Below, in pieces: positions 62,421 to 64,000 of a stretch of 64,000 nt of DNA. The stretch spans positions 1 through 64,000 of the forward strand of contig VDFB02321256.1 of assembly GCA_007258455.2 (NCBI GenBank), read 5' to 3'. This DNA comes from Sequoia sempervirens. Taxonomy: Eukaryota > Streptophyta > Pinopsida > Cupressales > Cupressaceae. Made by a program: the position numbers and the translations under genes. The notes under the pieces were generated by a model that ran no database searches, was not told where the DNA came from, and saw only the letters and a list, made by a program, of their open reading frames with translations. How positions within the stretch are numbered: the stretch's first letter is position 1; the number at the start of each line of letters is the position of its first letter.

Positions 62421-64000
62421 CTAGTGGCTGCTACCCTCTCCAACCTGCCGCTCAGGCTGATCCTCTACATAGGGATGCGCATCACTGCGCTGCAAAAAAT
62501 CTAGCCGATGAAGAGCCACTGGAACATCCTGATGGTAGTGCTGCTTGTAATACAAAGCCTCTATGATAGCCTCTCTATATAACTGTGTTGAAATGGTCGG
62601 ACCATGTATCGCGACCACCATCACCTCGATTTGCTGCCGCCTGACCACCTCCTGATCTCTCTCTAGTGACAACCTGTACTTTTTGCAGTGTCACATCCCT
62701 CTCAGTTGTCACCGCGATCACCTATTATCGAGCCTGGTCTCACTTAGCAGTAAGATCCAAAATGTGCCGGTGGGCCTAGTCCCACTCACCCATAAAAGCA
62801 TGTACCTGCTGTTGCAACTACTGAATCTGTGTGTCTTGTGCATCTAGTGGTGGTGGTGGTGGTTCTGGTTGTTACTGTATTACTGGAGGTTGTTGTTGTA
62901 TAATCGGAGGAGCCCCCAAAACCTATCCATCCTGGCCATCCTAGCCACCTTGTTCCCTACCCCTGTCACCTCTTCCTCTCAGTCTCCCTCTGGGAGGAGC
63001 ACCTGTCGGATTTGTAAGTCACCTCAGAGGGATGGACCATACATTGTACGCTGGAGTGGTCTGTGCTATGGGTTGACCCTGATCATATGCCCAAGGCTGG
63101 GCAACCAACTATCGGAAGCTGGAAACAACCTTTGGAGTTAGAATCGTTGGTCCCCATGTGGGAACCCCTCTGGCCAATCTAGCAAAAATGGCCCTATAGG
63201 TATCATAGGGCCTATCCTATACATCACCAAACTATTTGGCTACCCTATTGGGAAGGTATCGCTCAATCATGGTGTGCTCTTAACTCTACATGTAACGGGT
63301 CTATCTAGAAAAATAAAGCTACTGAATATCATCAAACCATGGTGGCATCTGTAGCCATGGGTGCCAGTGGAAAATATTCATATCATCAATCAACCATCTC
63401 CAGTATGGAAGCCCAATCTATCCAGTGTTCCTGAGTGTCATAGCACCTCGATATCTCCATATGATGAGATCATCTGGCTCCATGTCTGCCATCTGTACAA
63501 TCGACTGAAGAATGACAATTTGCTCCCATGCCTAGATATGAAGAAGAGTAACCCCTGCACCAAGGGCTCTCCCATTGCAGTAAACAAAATCATGCAAATC
63601 ATGATATAGGGAGGCTAGCATCATGGGTACCCATGCAAAAAGAGTCCTCCTATACATCATCCACTGCCATGCCAAACCCCATCCTGGACTAAAGAATATG
63701 CCCCGTCTATCCTGAGCCACCAAACCTGAAATGATGGCTGCAACGATCAATCTGAAGGTTGACACATGACCTTTGTATGTCTCTAAATAATTATGTGATG
63801 TGACCAATGTGATATGGTCCATCTCCATCACCTCGAGGCATGCATCAAATATAACATCAGGGTTGTAAATCACATGATCATCATGGATAGGCAACCAAAA
63901 AATCCACCACAAATCCTCCAAAGTAATTGTCACCTCCCCCGTCAGAAGGTGGAAGGATGAGGTCTCACTGTGCCATCTCTCACACAGAGCTGTCATCATA
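62421..64000 (-). pseudogene. Antisense plant-mobile-domain (PMD) ORF, runs off the right edge
   Basis: Minus strand, open from the window edge to 63532 and continuing with stops and at least one frameshift (near 62690) to a stop at 62421-62423. The start reads TALCERWHSETSSFHLLTGE then VTITLEDLWWIFWLPI, the hallmark ERW..ET.SFHL..GE.T.TL.D....LPI of the PMD/aminotransferase-like family known from MAIN/MAIL proteins and gypsy elements. Further on are FRLIVAAIISGL, GWGLAWQWMMYRRTLFAWVP, DDLIIWRYRGAMTLRNTG and IGLPYWRW. Then comes an RG-rich patch (RGRLRGRGDRGREQGG), a polyproline run encoded by the GGT repeat near 62850, and a coiled, charged tail ending RQVGEGSSH. It lies opposite to and downstream of a gypsy pol end. 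It probably served or hitch-hiked on that element; molecular function unknown. Confidence 0.8.

Overview
The window reads as repeat-filled intergenic DNA of a seed plant with a large genome. The base composition is AT-rich, every retroelement lineage recognised is a plant one, and the retroelement-associated proteins (plant-mobile-domain type) recall sequences familiar from conifers. A conifer is my best guess, but the sequence does not prove it. I see no intact host gene, no tRNA or rRNA gene and no CRISPR array. The only host-derived coding sequence is a broken copy of the Golgi tethering subunit COG1 at the left end.

Layout. 0-1.5 kb: COG1 pseudogene. 1.5-14.8 kb: mostly unassigned AT-rich DNA with small duplications, hairpins and a Q/P/N-rich relic on the minus strand. 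14.85-15.07 kb: Ty3/gypsy integrase scrap abutting element A (15.07-23.16 kb). Element A is a pol-less LTR element with a Met-type primer-binding site, a gag carrying four tandem CCHC knuckles and a long second ORF of unknown function. 26.7-30.2 kb, minus strand: the 3' part of a LINE ORF2 (zf-RVT plus RNase H), followed by a retroelement-type protein resembling the plant mobile domain/putative plant transposon families. 33.16-36.41 kb: element C, a short non-autonomous LTR element on the minus strand. 37.45-45.16 kb: element D, a non-autonomous gypsy-like element on the minus strand with a perfect GTAAT target duplication, nested in older gypsy gag sequence (45.2-46.2 kb). 46.5-48.3 kb: degenerate short-word repeats. 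48.5-52.2 kb: second decayed unknown retroelement-type ORF (B). 52.3-56.7 kb: a gypsy LTR, gag, protease-like and G-patch-like region. 56.7-57.8 kb: an inverted LTR of the element A family. 58.7-58.9 kb: a tRNA-derived SINE with a 17-bp target duplication. 59.1 kb to the right end: a gypsy integrase C-terminus, then a tandem-repeat-rich 3' region, then an antisense plant-mobile-domain ORF running off the window. This last order is the one described for Tat-lineage gypsy elements.

Together the region is a nested graveyard. Nearly all coding sequence carries stops and frameshifts, and no reverse-transcriptase core was recognised anywhere. The elements retain gag, integrase or extra ORFs but would have depended on enzymes supplied elsewhere. 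The most interesting items are the non-pol ORFs (element A ORF2, ORF B, the 26.7-28.5 kb protein and the antisense PMD ORF), the four-knuckle gag, the SINE, and a cluster of GAATATTC palindromes inside element D.
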